Positions 10,150 to 19,332 of a stretch of DNA of 64,000 bases are shown one piece after another. This stretch comes from an uncultured Lacinutrix sp. (GTDB lineage: Bacteria > Bacteroidota > Bacteroidia > Flavobacteriales > Flavobacteriaceae): assembly GCF_947500605.1 (NCBI RefSeq), contig NZ_CANMSJ010000003.1, positions 124,001-188,000 of the forward strand, given 5' to 3'. The translations under genes and the position numbers were made by a program. Every line of letters begins with the position of its first letter. Position 1 is the first letter of the stretch. Under the pieces are notes generated by a model that saw only the letters and a program-made list of their open reading frames with translations, had not been told where the DNA came from and did no database searches.

Positions 10150-11178
10150 ATGAAAGGAGCATTACTTGTAAATTTAGGGTCACCAGAAAGCCCAGAGCCT
10201 AAAGATGTAAAAAAGTATTTAGGAGAATTTTTAATGGATGAGCGTGTAATAGATGTTCCTCTTTGGGCAAGAACTTTGCTTGTAAAAGGAATTATTTTAA
10301 ACACACGACCAAAAGCATCTGCCGCAGCTTATAAAAAAATATGGTGGGAAGATGGTTCTCCTTTAATTGTATTGTCCGAGCAATTACAAGAAAAAGTGCA
10401 AGAACAGGTCGATTTTCCTGTAGCTTTAGCAATGCGTTATGGTAGTATGACCATTAAAAAGGGACTACAAGAATTAGTAGATAAAGGTTGCGACGAGGTA
10501 TTTTTAATACCGTTATATCCGCAATTTGCTATGGCAACAACAGAGACTATTTTAGTTCTAGCCGAAGAAATAAGACAGGAATTTTTTCCAAATTTAAAAA
10601 TAGACTCACTTCCTGCTTTTTATAACAATCCAGAATATATTACTGTTTTGGCTAATAGTATAAAAGACGACTTAAAAGGTAAAGAATACGAACACTTATT
10701 ATTTTCATATCATGGTGTTCCAGAGCGCCACATTCGTAAAAGCGATATTACAAAATCGCATTGTAAAATAGATGGTAGTTGTTGTGAAACAGCAAGTAAA
10801 GCGCACGAGTTTTGTTACCGTCACCAATGTAAAGAAGTAACACGTTTGGTTGGTGAGTATTTAAAACTAGAACCCGATACGTATTCTACATCGTTTCAAT
10901 CGCGTTTAGGTTTCGATCCATGGTTACAACCTTATACAGATAGAACTATCGAGCGTTTAGGTAAAAAAGGAATAAAAACTATGGCAATAGCAACTCCTGC
11001 TTTTGTTAGTGATTGTTTAGAGACCTTAGAAGAAATAGCAATGGAAGGCGAAGAGATTTTTCACGAAATGGGTGGAAAAGAATTTTCAACAATCCCTTGT
11101 TTAAACACCAATAAAGACTGGGTATCATTATTAGCAAAATGGATTAACGAATGGTCTAAAAAGCCAATCGAAGCTTAA
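10150..11178 (+). CDS. hemH: ferrochelatase
   Basis: LLVNLGSPESPEPKDVKKYLGEFLMD..., FSYHGVPERHI motifs. Confidence 0.97.
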   Translation: MKGALLVNLGSPESPEPKDVKKYLGEFLMDERVIDVPLWARTLLVKGIILNTRPKASAAAYKKIWWEDGSPLIVLSEQLQEKVQEQVDFPVALAMRYGSMTIKKGLQELVDKGCDEVFLIPLYPQFAMATTETILVLAEEIRQEFFPNLKIDSLPAFYNNPEYITVLANSIKDDLKGKEYEHLLFSYHGVPERHIRKSDITKSHCKIDGSCCETASKAHEFCYRHQCKEVTRLVGEYLKLEPDTYSTSFQSRLGFDPWLQPYTDRTIERLGKKGIKTMAIATPAFVSDCLETLEEIAMEGEEIFHEMGGKEFSTIPCLNTNKDWVSLLAKWINEWSKKPIEA

Positions 11179-11180
11179 TT

Positions 11181-11729
11181 ATGGAGTACTATAATTATAT
11201 AAAAGCATTGCATCTTATTTTTGTAATCACTTGGTTTGCTGGTTTGTTTTATATTCCAAGGCTATTTGTTTACCAAATTGAAGCATCCCATAAACCATCT
11301 CCGGATAAAGAAATTTTAGGAGAGCAATTAAAGTTAATGGCGAAACGATTGTGGACAATAATTACCTGGCCTTCTGGAATTTTAGCTGTGTTTTTTGGTT
11401 TGACTTTATTCTATTTAAACCCATACCTTATTCAAAACGATTGGATGCAAGTAAAACTAGGTTTCGTTGTTTTACTTATTGCTTATCATTTGCAAACTCA
11501 TGTGTATTTTAAGCAATTACAAAACGATATTGTAAAAAAGAGTTCTAGTTTTATGCGATTATGGAACGAAGGCGCTACTTTTATCTTATTTGCGGTTATC
11601 TTTTTAGTATTATTAAAGAGTGCCTTTAATTGGATTTTTGGTGTCATAGGTATTTTTGTTTTAGCACTACTTTTAATGTTAGGTTTTAAACTGTACAAGA
11701 ATATTCGAAAGAATAATCCAAGAGCATAA
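11181..11729 (+). CDS. hemJ: HemJ-type protoporphyrinogen oxidase (UPF0093/CopD-like membrane protein)
   Basis: YIKALHLIFVITWFAGLFYIPRLFVYQIEA signature, 2 nt after hemH. Confidence 0.9.
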   Translation: MEYYNYIKALHLIFVITWFAGLFYIPRLFVYQIEASHKPSPDKEILGEQLKLMAKRLWTIITWPSGILAVFFGLTLFYLNPYLIQNDWMQVKLGFVVLLIAYHLQTHVYFKQLQNDIVKKSSSFMRLWNEGATFILFAVIFLVLLKSAFNWIFGVIGIFVLALLLMLGFKLYKNIRKNNPRA

Positions 11730-11735
11730 TTTTTT

Positions 11736-11821
11736 GGGCGTTACCTAAAGGTCGTGCGCTCCACTATATCTTTTTTGGCATAAGCGCTCACAAAAAAGGA
11801 TGCCGTTGCGATCACTAACGC
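11736..11821 (+). repeat. GGGCGTTACC...TAACGC intergenic multi-hairpin repeat, copy 1
   Basis: GCGTTA/TAACGC ends, ACCTAAAGGT mini-hairpin, TTTTTTG...CAAAAAA hairpin; same layout at 19141 and 46783. Confidence 0.8.
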
Positions 11822-11950
11822 TAAATAATGGTTCGATTATTGTTATCTTTATTGTAAGAAAAAAAATAGACTAAAACGAGCACGTAAAAGTTAATCTTCT
11901 AAAGAAATTGACTAATAGCATGCGACAGATAAAAGTAATAGAAAAAACGC

Positions 11951-13399
11951 ATGAAACTAAAAAAACTGTCTTTACGTACCAGGATATTTATAGCCATGAT
12001 TTTGTTAGTCGTGCTATCTTCAGTATTAATTGCAGCAGTTGCCATATATCAATACAACGAAGAAACTCAAGATTACCACAAACAACGTTTAGATAGAAAA
12101 GAAACAGCAATAATAAGAAGCTTAGATTTTGTTATCCGTGAAACCTCATTTCCGGTCACTACAGAAAATGTTCCTCTTATTTTTAAAATGAAAATTTATG
12201 AAGTTGCAGAGGTTCACAATATTCAAATAAACTTATACGACTTGGAAGGTTCGTTGTTAATTTCATCTAAATCGGGATTGCAACCATCAACCGAAAAATG
12301 CTTAGAACCTAAAGTTTTAAACACACTTTCTAATACTGCCGAACACCGTTATGAAGATAGGCGAGAGGAAGGTACAGAAACTTTTAGGTCTTCTTATCGT
12401 TTTATTACAGATTCAAAATACAAAGATTTAGCAATTATTAATTTACCTTATCTAGAAAACGATGATTTTCTTGCTAAAGAATTAAATGAATTTTTAGAAC
12501 GTTTATCATATACTTCTTTAGTTGTCTTGTTAATGGCAGTTGCGTTGGCTTTTTTCTTATCGCGCTACATTACAAAACCAATTAAAGCCATTAGTGAGAA
12601 AATGAACGCGACGCGTTTGGAAAAACGTAACGAAAAAATTAACATTCAAGATACAAGTGAGGAAATTTCAACGCTTGTAGATTCTTACAATAGAATGATT
12701 GATGAGCTTGAAGAAAGTGCAGTGCAACTAGCTACAAGTGAGCGAGAACAGGCTTGGAGAGAAATGGCAAAACAGGTTGCTCATGAAATAAAAAATCCAT
12801 TAACTCCAATGCGATTAACGGTGCAAAGTTTTCAGAGAAAGTTTGATCCTCAGGACGAGAATATTCACCAGAAACTAGATGAATACTCTAAAACCTTAAT
12901 ACAACAAATAGACACTATGAGTTCTATTGCAGGAGCTTTTTCAAATTTTGCAAAAATGCCAGCACAAAAAACGGAAACGCTTAATGTTGTTGAGGTTGTA
13001 GATTTAACTCTCGATATTTTTAATGAGAATTACATCACTTTTCAATCGGATAGAAAAGAAATTATAGCAAGTTTCGATAGAACACAGCTTATTCGAGTGG
13101 TTACCAACTTAATAAAAAATGGAATTCAAGCCATTCCAGAAGGACGATTACCACAGATTATTGTTAATGTAATTGAAGAAAATGAAGGTGTAAAAATTAC
13201 GGTTTCAGATAATGGAATTGGTATTTCCGAAGAAAATAAAGTTAAAATTTTCGAGCCTAAATTTACTACAAAATCAAGCGGAATGGGATTAGGTCTTGCG
13301 ATGGTTAGAAATATTGTGGAAACTTATCGTGGAACTATTACCTTTGTATCTAAGAAAGATGAAGGGACAACTTTTACTGTTGCCTTCCCAAAAAAATAA
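11951..13399 (+). CDS. membrane sensor histidine kinase (HAMP, NtrY-like)
   Basis: Two TM segments, HAMP (ITKPIKAISEKM), H-box VAHEIKNPLTPM, N/G boxes (NLIKNGIQAIP, VSDNGIGI, GMGLGLAMVRNIV). Confidence 0.92.
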   Translation: MKLKKLSLRTRIFIAMILLVVLSSVLIAAVAIYQYNEETQDYHKQRLDRKETAIIRSLDFVIRETSFPVTTENVPLIFKMKIYEVAEVHNIQINLYDLEGSLLISSKSGLQPSTEKCLEPKVLNTLSNTAEHRYEDRREEGTETFRSSYRFITDSKYKDLAIINLPYLENDDFLAKELNEFLERLSYTSLVVLLMAVALAFFLSRYITKPIKAISEKMNATRLEKRNEKINIQDTSEEISTLVDSYNRMIDELEESAVQLATSEREQAWREMAKQVAHEIKNPLTPMRLTVQSFQRKFDPQDENIHQKLDEYSKTLIQQIDTMSSIAGAFSNFAKMPAQKTETLNVVEVVDLTLDIFNENYITFQSDRKEIIASFDRTQLIRVVTNLIKNGIQAIPEGRLPQIIVNVIEENEGVKITVSDNGIGISEENKVKIFEPKFTTKSSGMGLGLAMVRNIVETYRGTITFVSKKDEGTTFTVAFPKK

Positions 13400-13444
13400 A
13401 TAACAAAACGTCTACTAACAAAGAGGTTATAAATATACTTTTCA

Positions 13445-14227
13445 ATGCAATACGAAAACATACTATCAGAAAATGAAAATGGAATTACAACCATTACGGT
13501 AAACAGACCTTCAAAATTAAATGCATTAAACAAAGCGACCATAGGAGAGCTTCATGAGGCTTTTAAAGCAGCAAATAATGACGAAGCAATAAAAGTAATA
13601 ATCATTACAGGAAGTGGTGAAAAAGCTTTTGTTGCAGGTGCAGATATTAGTGAATTTGCAAACTTTAGCGTAGAAAATGGAGGGAAATTAGCAGCTAAAG
13701 GTCAGGAGTTGTTATTCGATTTTGTTGAGAATTTAAGTACACCGGTAATTGCGGCCGTAAATGGTTTTGCTCTTGGTGGTGGATTAGAATTGGCTATGGC
13801 AGCACACTTTAGGTTGGCGAGCGATAATGCAAAAATGGGATTGCCAGAAGTTTCTTTAGGTGTAATACCTGGTTATGGAGGTACGCAACGTTTACCGCAA
13901 TTAGTTGGTAAAGGTCGTGCTATGGAAATGGTAATGACTGCTGGGATGATAGATGCTAATACAGCAAAAGATTACGGTTTAGTAAACCATGTAGTAACAC
14001 AGGAAGAATTAATGCCTTTAGCATTAAAAATAGCGAGCAAAATTATGCGTAACTCTTCTGTTGCAATAAGCAAAGCAATTAATGCTGTGAATGCTAATTT
14101 TAAAGATGGTGTTAACGGTTTTGAAACTGAAATAGAGGAATTTGGAAATTGCTTTGGTACCGAAGATTTTAAAGAGGGAACAACTGCCTTTTTAGAAAAA
14201 CGTAAAGCAGATTTCCCAGGAAAATAA
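13445..14227 (+). CDS. enoyl-CoA hydratase/isomerase (crotonase family)
   Basis: AFVAGADISEFA, GFALGGGLELAMA, LPEVSLGVIPGYGGTQRLP. Confidence 0.95.
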   Translation: MQYENILSENENGITTITVNRPSKLNALNKATIGELHEAFKAANNDEAIKVIIITGSGEKAFVAGADISEFANFSVENGGKLAAKGQELLFDFVENLSTPVIAAVNGFALGGGLELAMAAHFRLASDNAKMGLPEVSLGVIPGYGGTQRLPQLVGKGRAMEMVMTAGMIDANTAKDYGLVNHVVTQEELMPLALKIASKIMRNSSVAISKAINAVNANFKDGVNGFETEIEEFGNCFGTEDFKEGTTAFLEKRKADFPGK

Positions 14228-14259
14228 GATTGGGAGATGTTATTTTGCTAAATAGTAAA

Positions 14260-14295
14260 CAATAAAAAAGGAGCCATTTGGCTCCTTTTTTATTG
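14260..14295. terminator. Bidirectional intrinsic terminator
   Basis: CAATAAAAAAGGAGCCATTTGGCTCCTTTTTTATTG between convergent genes. Confidence 0.9.
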
Positions 14296-14312
14296 TTTGA
14301 TTTTCTTTTTTA

Positions 14313-14909
14313 TTAAAGACTAGAGTAACTTGTAAATGTTCTGTCGTTTACAGTGATTTCAATTTTATAATCCCCGGTTCTATCTTTTAATAAAGTGTAT
14401 TTCTTAGCGATAATACTAGAATCATTTATAGTTTCAGAATATATTTTCTCGTAAGAGTCATGTTCTGTACCGTAATAAATGTTTATTGAGTAGGTAGATT
14501 TTGTAGGGTTGTAAGTGTTAACTGCTATCATTTGATCTTCAGTTTTTACTCTTGGCTTATAAATAACCATTAAGCTTTCCTTATCAAATGTTACTGTTTT
14601 AGAATCTACTGTAAAAGGATAAACTCTAATGTCAGATTTTTTATCTAATTCAAATATGTAACTACCATTAGGTAATGTTGTAAGGTCAAAAGACTTATTG
14701 TATTTCCCATTTTCTAAAATAGCTTCTCTGTAAAGAATAATGCCATAAGCATCTTTTACAAGTAGCATGTCTCCTTGGCTTACATTCTCTAAAACTAAAG
14801 TAGTTTTTCCGTCTTCTTCATTATATAATGAAGTTAATTCTGCTGCGTTACTGATTAGTGTAGCAAATACCATTGCTAATACTAAAGTGTTTTTCATTAA
14901 TGTTTTCAT
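14313..14909 (-). CDS. Secreted hypothetical protein (T9SS-tail-like beta-rich repeats)
   Basis: Signal peptide; GDMLLVKDAYGIILYRE..LPNGSYIFEL resembles a flavobacterial adhesin-like beta domain. Confidence 0.6.
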   Translation of the reverse strand: MKTLMKNTLVLAMVFATLISNAAELTSLYNEEDGKTTLVLENVSQGDMLLVKDAYGIILYREAILENGKYNKSFDLTTLPNGSYIFELDKKSDIRVYPFTVDSKTVTFDKESLMVIYKPRVKTEDQMIAVNTYNPTKSTYSINIYYGTEHDSYEKIYSETINDSSIIAKKYTLLKDRTGDYKIEITVNDRTFTSYSSL

Positions 14910-14990
14910 AATCTTATTTTTTTAAGTGATTATGTGGACAAAGGTACAGGCAAAGAGTAGTTCTAAAAACAAGTGATTTGGCTACTATGT

Positions 14991-15062
14991 ATGCTAAATT
15001 AACCTCGATGTTATTTACGAAAACGATATATGTTAATTTAGCATATATTAATGCTAAATTAG
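14991..15062. promoter_or_regulatory. Triple 11-12 bp operator-like repeat ATGCTAAATTA(A/G)
   Basis: Copies at 14991-15002 (+), 15033-15044 (reverse complement), 15051-15062 (+); the last two form a perfect 11-bp palindrome with a 6-bp spacer. Confidence 0.75.
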
Positions 15063-15114
15063 CATAGGTGGAGAACACTTTATTTTGTAATTTTGTTTAA
15101 AGCTTTTACTTATT

Positions 15115-15984
15115 TTGAATACTAAACCTACATTTAAAAAAATCACCCCAAATTTTGGTAGTTCTATTACAACTATTGAGAAAACTAAAAAGCGTAAACG
15201 TAGCGAAGCGTTTTGGCATTTTCATCCAGAAATTGAAATGGTGTATGTTAATAAAGGAAAAGGTAGAAGACATATTGGTAACCATTTATCTTACTTTAAT
15301 AATAGTCAGTTAATCTTAATTGGATCTAACTTGCCGCATAACGGCTTTACAGATCGTTTAACATCTAAAGGTAAAGAGACAATGGTACAGTTTCATCCAG
15401 ACTTTTTAGGAGAAACTTTAAAAACTCTTCCAGAGTTAAAAAACATATTTCAATTACTAGAACGTGCTAAAAAAGGTATTCTATTTAAACCTGAGATTAA
15501 AAAAATTGTTGGACCTAAAATTGAGAAGTTAACAAAATACACTGGTATTAAAAGAATAACAAAGCTTCTTGAAATATTAGAGCTATTAGCATTAACAGAC
15601 GATTATGTGGTGTTAAATGAAAATGGATATGTATTTGAAACACAGCCACAGGATAGTGATAAAATAGATAAAATTTTTAAATACGTTAGTAAAAACTATC
15701 AAAACCACATTACTTTAGATGAAATAGCAAACTATGTAAGCATGACAGTTCCTGCCTTTTGTCGTTACTTTAAAAAAGTAACAGGAAAAACATTTACACA
15801 GTTTGTAAACGAATTTAGAGTGTTTCATGCTACCAAACTATTAACAGAAAGCCAAAGTAGTATTACAGATATTTGTTTTGAGTGTGGTTTTAATAACTTT
15901 TCACACTTTAACAAAGTGTTTAGTGAAGTAATAGGTAAAAGTGCTTCTAAGTATAGAGGAGAGCTAAAAGCAATGGTGCAGTAA
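15115..15984 (+). CDS. AraC family transcriptional regulator with N-terminal cupin domain
   Basis: EAFWHFHPEIEMVYVNKGKGRRHIGNHL cupin; C-terminal AraC HTH; TTG start in the ORF track. Confidence 0.93.
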   Translation: MNTKPTFKKITPNFGSSITTIEKTKKRKRSEAFWHFHPEIEMVYVNKGKGRRHIGNHLSYFNNSQLILIGSNLPHNGFTDRLTSKGKETMVQFHPDFLGETLKTLPELKNIFQLLERAKKGILFKPEIKKIVGPKIEKLTKYTGIKRITKLLEILELLALTDDYVVLNENGYVFETQPQDSDKIDKIFKYVSKNYQNHITLDEIANYVSMTVPAFCRYFKKVTGKTFTQFVNEFRVFHATKLLTESQSSITDICFECGFNNFSHFNKVFSEVIGKSASKYRGELKAMVQ

Positions 15985-15986
15985 TT

Positions 15987-16157
15987 ATGGATAAAATTGA
16001 ATCAGCATTACAGTATTATAATCAAAAAAGTAAGGAAATAATTGATGCTGTTAATTCTAATTCAAATTTAACAGCAGATCAAATTATTGAATACGGAGAA
16101 GAAATCGCAATTTTAGAATATAAAATTACAGCTTTAGAAGTCGCTAAAGAAAGTTAA
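15987..16157 (+). CDS. 56-aa small hypothetical protein
   Basis: MDKIESALQYYNQKSKEIIDAVNSNSNLTADQIIEYGEEIAILEYKITALEVAKES; starts 2 nt after the AraC stop; below the ORF-track cutoff. Confidence 0.65.
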   Translation: MDKIESALQYYNQKSKEIIDAVNSNSNLTADQIIEYGEEIAILEYKITALEVAKES

Positions 16158-16814
16158 TTATTTCTCTCCATTCCATTCTGCAAAAAACTGTTTTAAATAC
16201 AATAACATGAAATCATGCCTTTGGCTAGCAATTTTTTTTCCTGTTTTGGTATTCATTTTGTCTTTTAAAAGCAGTAACTTTTCATAAAAATGATTTATTG
16301 TAGGTGCGGAAGAAGCTTTGTATTCTGCTTTTGTCATATTAAGATTGGGCTTAATATCTGGATTGTAAATAGTTCTATTTTTAAAGCCTCCATAATTTAT
16401 AGTTCTAGCAATACCAATTGCTCCTAAAGCATCTAATCTATCTGCGTCTTGAACTACATCTAACTCTATAGATTTAAAAACATCTCTATTGCCAATATTA
16501 GAGCTGTAAGAGATGTTTTCTATAATTTTAACCACATGATTTATAATATTAGAATCTACATTTTGTTTAATTAAAAATGCTGCAGCTACTCTAGGTCCAA
16601 CAGTACTATCTCCATTATGAAATTTACTATCGGCAATATCATGTAACAAGGCACCAAGAGCGACGGTTAGTTGGTCTACTTTTTCGTTTTTAGCTATAAG
16701 TAGCGCGTTTTTATAAACACGTTCTATATGAAACCAATCATGTCCACCTTCGGCACCTGCTAATTCTTTTTTTACAAAGTTTTTTGTAGCTTCTATTAAA
16801 TCATGATCTAGCAT
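16158..16814 (-). CDS. HD-domain phosphohydrolase
   Basis: GGHDWFHIERVYKNALLIA...LGALLHDIADSKFH. Confidence 0.93.
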   Translation of the reverse strand: MLDHDLIEATKNFVKKELAGAEGGHDWFHIERVYKNALLIAKNEKVDQLTVALGALLHDIADSKFHNGDSTVGPRVAAAFLIKQNVDSNIINHVVKIIENISYSSNIGNRDVFKSIELDVVQDADRLDALGAIGIARTINYGGFKNRTIYNPDIKPNLNMTKAEYKASSAPTINHFYEKLLLLKDKMNTKTGKKIASQRHDFMLLYLKQFFAEWNGEK

Positions 16815-16817
16815 AAT

Positions 16818-17804
16818 TTATAATTTTGCTGGCTCTACCCATTTAAATTGGTAAGAGTTTTCCGGAACCTTTATTCTATCTGCCAAACGTATCATTCTCG
16901 AAGGCAATTTCATTAAGTAATCACGAGCTTTTTCAGCTTCATCTGTAAGACCTGTAACTTTATCTATTTCCCAACGCTTCGTTAGTTTTTCTAAAATTTC
17001 AATATAATCCATAGAAGTATAAACACCAATACGCTGTGCTGTATTAGAAAACTCTTCGAAAACAGAGCCTATTTTACCACCAGATTCTCTTAAAAAGTGA
17101 GCAGGCATTGTAATTTTTTGTTTCATCATGTATTGAAACGCTAACATCATTTGGCTTGGATCTACAGCAAAAATACGCTCTACAAATTCGCTGTAAGCAT
17201 GGTGGTGTCTCATTTCGTCACCAGCAATAATCTTACACATTTTAGCCAATTGTTTATTTCCTTTTTGCTTTGCTAACTTAGCAACACGATTGTGAGAAAC
17301 GTAAGTTGCTAGCTCTTGAAAACTAGTATAAACAAAGTTTTTGTAAGGATCTTGAGCAGTACCAATATCAAAACCATCTGCAATAAGATGCTGTGTGGTT
17401 TGCTCGATTTCTCTCATATTAACACGTCCAGAAAGGTATAAATACTTATTAAGCACATCTCCATGGCGGTTTTCTTCAGCTGTCCAATGCCTTACCCATT
17501 TAGCCCAGCCATTTCTGCCTCCTTGATCTACACCTTCAACATCCATTAACCAAGATTCGTAGGTTGGTAACGCTTCTTCAGTAATCATGTCTCCAACTAA
17601 AACTACCCAGAAATCGTAAGGCAATTCTTTAGATAATTCTCTAATTTCTTTTACTTCTTCAAGAAAGTTTGGACCTTCAGAATTCGGTAAAAAATCTGTT
17701 GGTTGCCAAATCGTTTCTGGCGGAATTAAATATTTTTCTATTAGTGTTTCTATGTCTTTTTCTAAAAACGACATCACTTCTAATCTTATATTTTTTAATG
17801 ACAT
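16818..17804 (-). CDS. acyl-ACP desaturase (type 2 fatty acid desaturase)
   Basis: EENRHGDVLNKYLYLSGRV and DEMRHHHAY diiron motifs. Confidence 0.95.
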   Translation of the reverse strand: MSLKNIRLEVMSFLEKDIETLIEKYLIPPETIWQPTDFLPNSEGPNFLEEVKEIRELSKELPYDFWVVLVGDMITEEALPTYESWLMDVEGVDQGGRNGWAKWVRHWTAEENRHGDVLNKYLYLSGRVNMREIEQTTQHLIADGFDIGTAQDPYKNFVYTSFQELATYVSHNRVAKLAKQKGNKQLAKMCKIIAGDEMRHHHAYSEFVERIFAVDPSQMMLAFQYMMKQKITMPAHFLRESGGKIGSVFEEFSNTAQRIGVYTSMDYIEILEKLTKRWEIDKVTGLTDEAEKARDYLMKLPSRMIRLADRIKVPENSYQFKWVEPAKL

Positions 17805-17808
17805 AATC

Positions 17809-18546
17809 TTAAAGTTTTATACTGTTTTTTATAGTGTTTTCAATATGTGCTAATAATAATTCCTGTGTTTCAAAATCACTAGATTTAACAGGTTTATGAG
17901 CTTCAAAAGTTAAGTTATTTCCAATGCCCATAGGGAATTTTCCATAACGTAAATTTTTCCAAGAATTATTAATAGTTACTGGAATAATTACAGCGCTAGG
18001 TATATATTTTACTAAAGTTTCAAGACCTTTAGTCTGAAACTTTTTAGGCTTACCATCACGACTTCTAGTACCTTCTGGAAAAATAACTGCCGCTCTATTT
18101 GTGGATTCTATATAATCTGCAAATTTTCTAATAGCTACAATAGCTTGTCTTGGATTCTTTCTATCTATTAAAGCAGATCCTCCGTGTCTTAAGTTGTAAG
18201 ACACACTAGGTAAACCTTTGCCTAATTCTTTTTTACTCACAAACTTTACATGGTGTTTTCTAAAATACCACATCATTGGCGGAATATCTGCCATACTTTG
18301 GTGATTAGAAACAATTATTACAGGTTGAGAGTTGTCTAGTTTATAAGGATTAATAAACTTATGCGTAGACCCTAAAAGATTAATACAGCGCATTAAGCAA
18401 AACTGTAAATAATCGACACTCTTTTTATGTGCTTTGTATCCAAACACATTAAAACAAAGCCATTGTATTGGATGGAAAACAAGTAGAGTTAACCCAAAAA
18501 ATAGGAAATAAAGACAAGTTAATGGATATGCTAAAATTTTTCTCAT
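17809..18546 (-). CDS. plsC: 1-acyl-sn-glycerol-3-phosphate acyltransferase
   Basis: VSNHQSMADIP (HX4D) and FPEGTRSRDG motifs. Confidence 0.92.
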   Translation of the reverse strand: MRKILAYPLTCLYFLFFGLTLLVFHPIQWLCFNVFGYKAHKKSVDYLQFCLMRCINLLGSTHKFINPYKLDNSQPVIIVSNHQSMADIPPMMWYFRKHHVKFVSKKELGKGLPSVSYNLRHGGSALIDRKNPRQAIVAIRKFADYIESTNRAAVIFPEGTRSRDGKPKKFQTKGLETLVKYIPSAVIIPVTINNSWKNLRYGKFPMGIGNNLTFEAHKPVKSSDFETQELLLAHIENTIKNSIKL

Positions 18547-18575
18547 TTGTACTATAAAATCTATATATCAAAAAT

Positions 18576-18608
18576 AGAAAAACCACACTTAAAAAGCGTG
18601 GTTTTTCT
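18576..18608 (-). terminator. Intrinsic terminator downstream of the bacilliredoxin gene
   Basis: GAAAAACCAC...GTGGTTTTTC hairpin. Confidence 0.7.
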
Positions 18609-18661
18609 ATAATACTTAGTTTAATAGTTGCTACATGCTCACTATTAAAGTCTAATGCTTT

Positions 18662-19072
18662 CTAGCAATGCTCGTTATAAGCATCAACAAGGTTCTCTGC
18701 AATTAATTCTGCAGGACGACCCTCAATATGATGACGCTCTAACATGTGTACTAATTCTCCATTTTTAAACAAAGCCATACATGGCGAGCTTGGAGGAAAA
18801 GGTACCATGTGACCTCTTGCCTGGTTTACCGCTTCTTTATCTACACCTGCAAATACAGTTACGATATTGCTAGGTTTTTTATCATTATTTAAACTCATTT
18901 TTGCACCTGGACGCGCATTTGCTGCTGCACAACCACAAACCGAATTTACAACTACTAACGTAGTTCCTTCTCTTTTTATAGCTTCGTCAACAGACGCTGC
19001 TGTATGTAATGCTTCAAAACCTGCGTTTGTTAAATCTTCGCTCATAGGTTTTACCATTTCTGCTGGATACAT
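18662..19072 (-). CDS. BrxA/BrxB family bacilliredoxin
   Basis: CGC active-site motif in VVVNSVCGCAAANARPG; MVPFPPSSPCMALFKNGELVHMLERHHIEG. Confidence 0.93.
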   Translation of the reverse strand: MYPAEMVKPMSEDLTNAGFEALHTAASVDEAIKREGTTLVVVNSVCGCAAANARPGAKMSLNNDKKPSNIVTVFAGVDKEAVNQARGHMVPFPPSSPCMALFKNGELVHMLERHHIEGRPAELIAENLVDAYNEHC

Positions 19073-19106
19073 ATCTTCTAAATTTTATATTAATATTCTG
19101 CTTATG

Positions 19107-19114
19107 CAAAGTTA
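19107..19114 (-). promoter_or_regulatory. -7 box TAACTTTG upstream of the bacilliredoxin gene
   Basis: Reverse complement CAAAGTTA, perfect TAnnTTTG. Confidence 0.45.
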
Positions 19115-19140
19115 ATCAAAAACCATGCAATTATTATTAT

Positions 19141-19245
19141 GGCGTTACCTTATATCACTATCGTGCCATAAGGTCAGGCTATCACTACTCGCTTTTTTTG
19201 AGAAAAACAAAAAAGAGCTCAAACATGCCGTTCCATCCTTAACGC
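19141..19245 (+). repeat. GGCGTTACC...TAACGC intergenic multi-hairpin repeat, copy 2
   Basis: Extended first hairpin ACCTTA...TAAGGT; second hairpin CTTTTTTTG...CAAAAAAG; same ends as copies 1 and 3. Confidence 0.75.
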
Positions 19246-19332
19246 ACTTACCTACTAATAGTCGTAACAAAACAAAGGAATTGACAACTAACAAAGTATT
19301 ATATTTACAATCTTAAAAATAATAGCAGGATA

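Noticed and set aside
10001-10304. Overlapping minus ORFs (60 and 74 aa) at the hemH start
   Set aside because: Overlap the hemH promoter/CDS in antisense; no motif
11908-12096. 62-aa plus ORF
   Set aside because: Different frame over the start of the well-supported histidine kinase at 11951
19125-19316. 63-aa plus ORF
   Set aside because: Translation of the GGCGTTACC repeat element, not a gene
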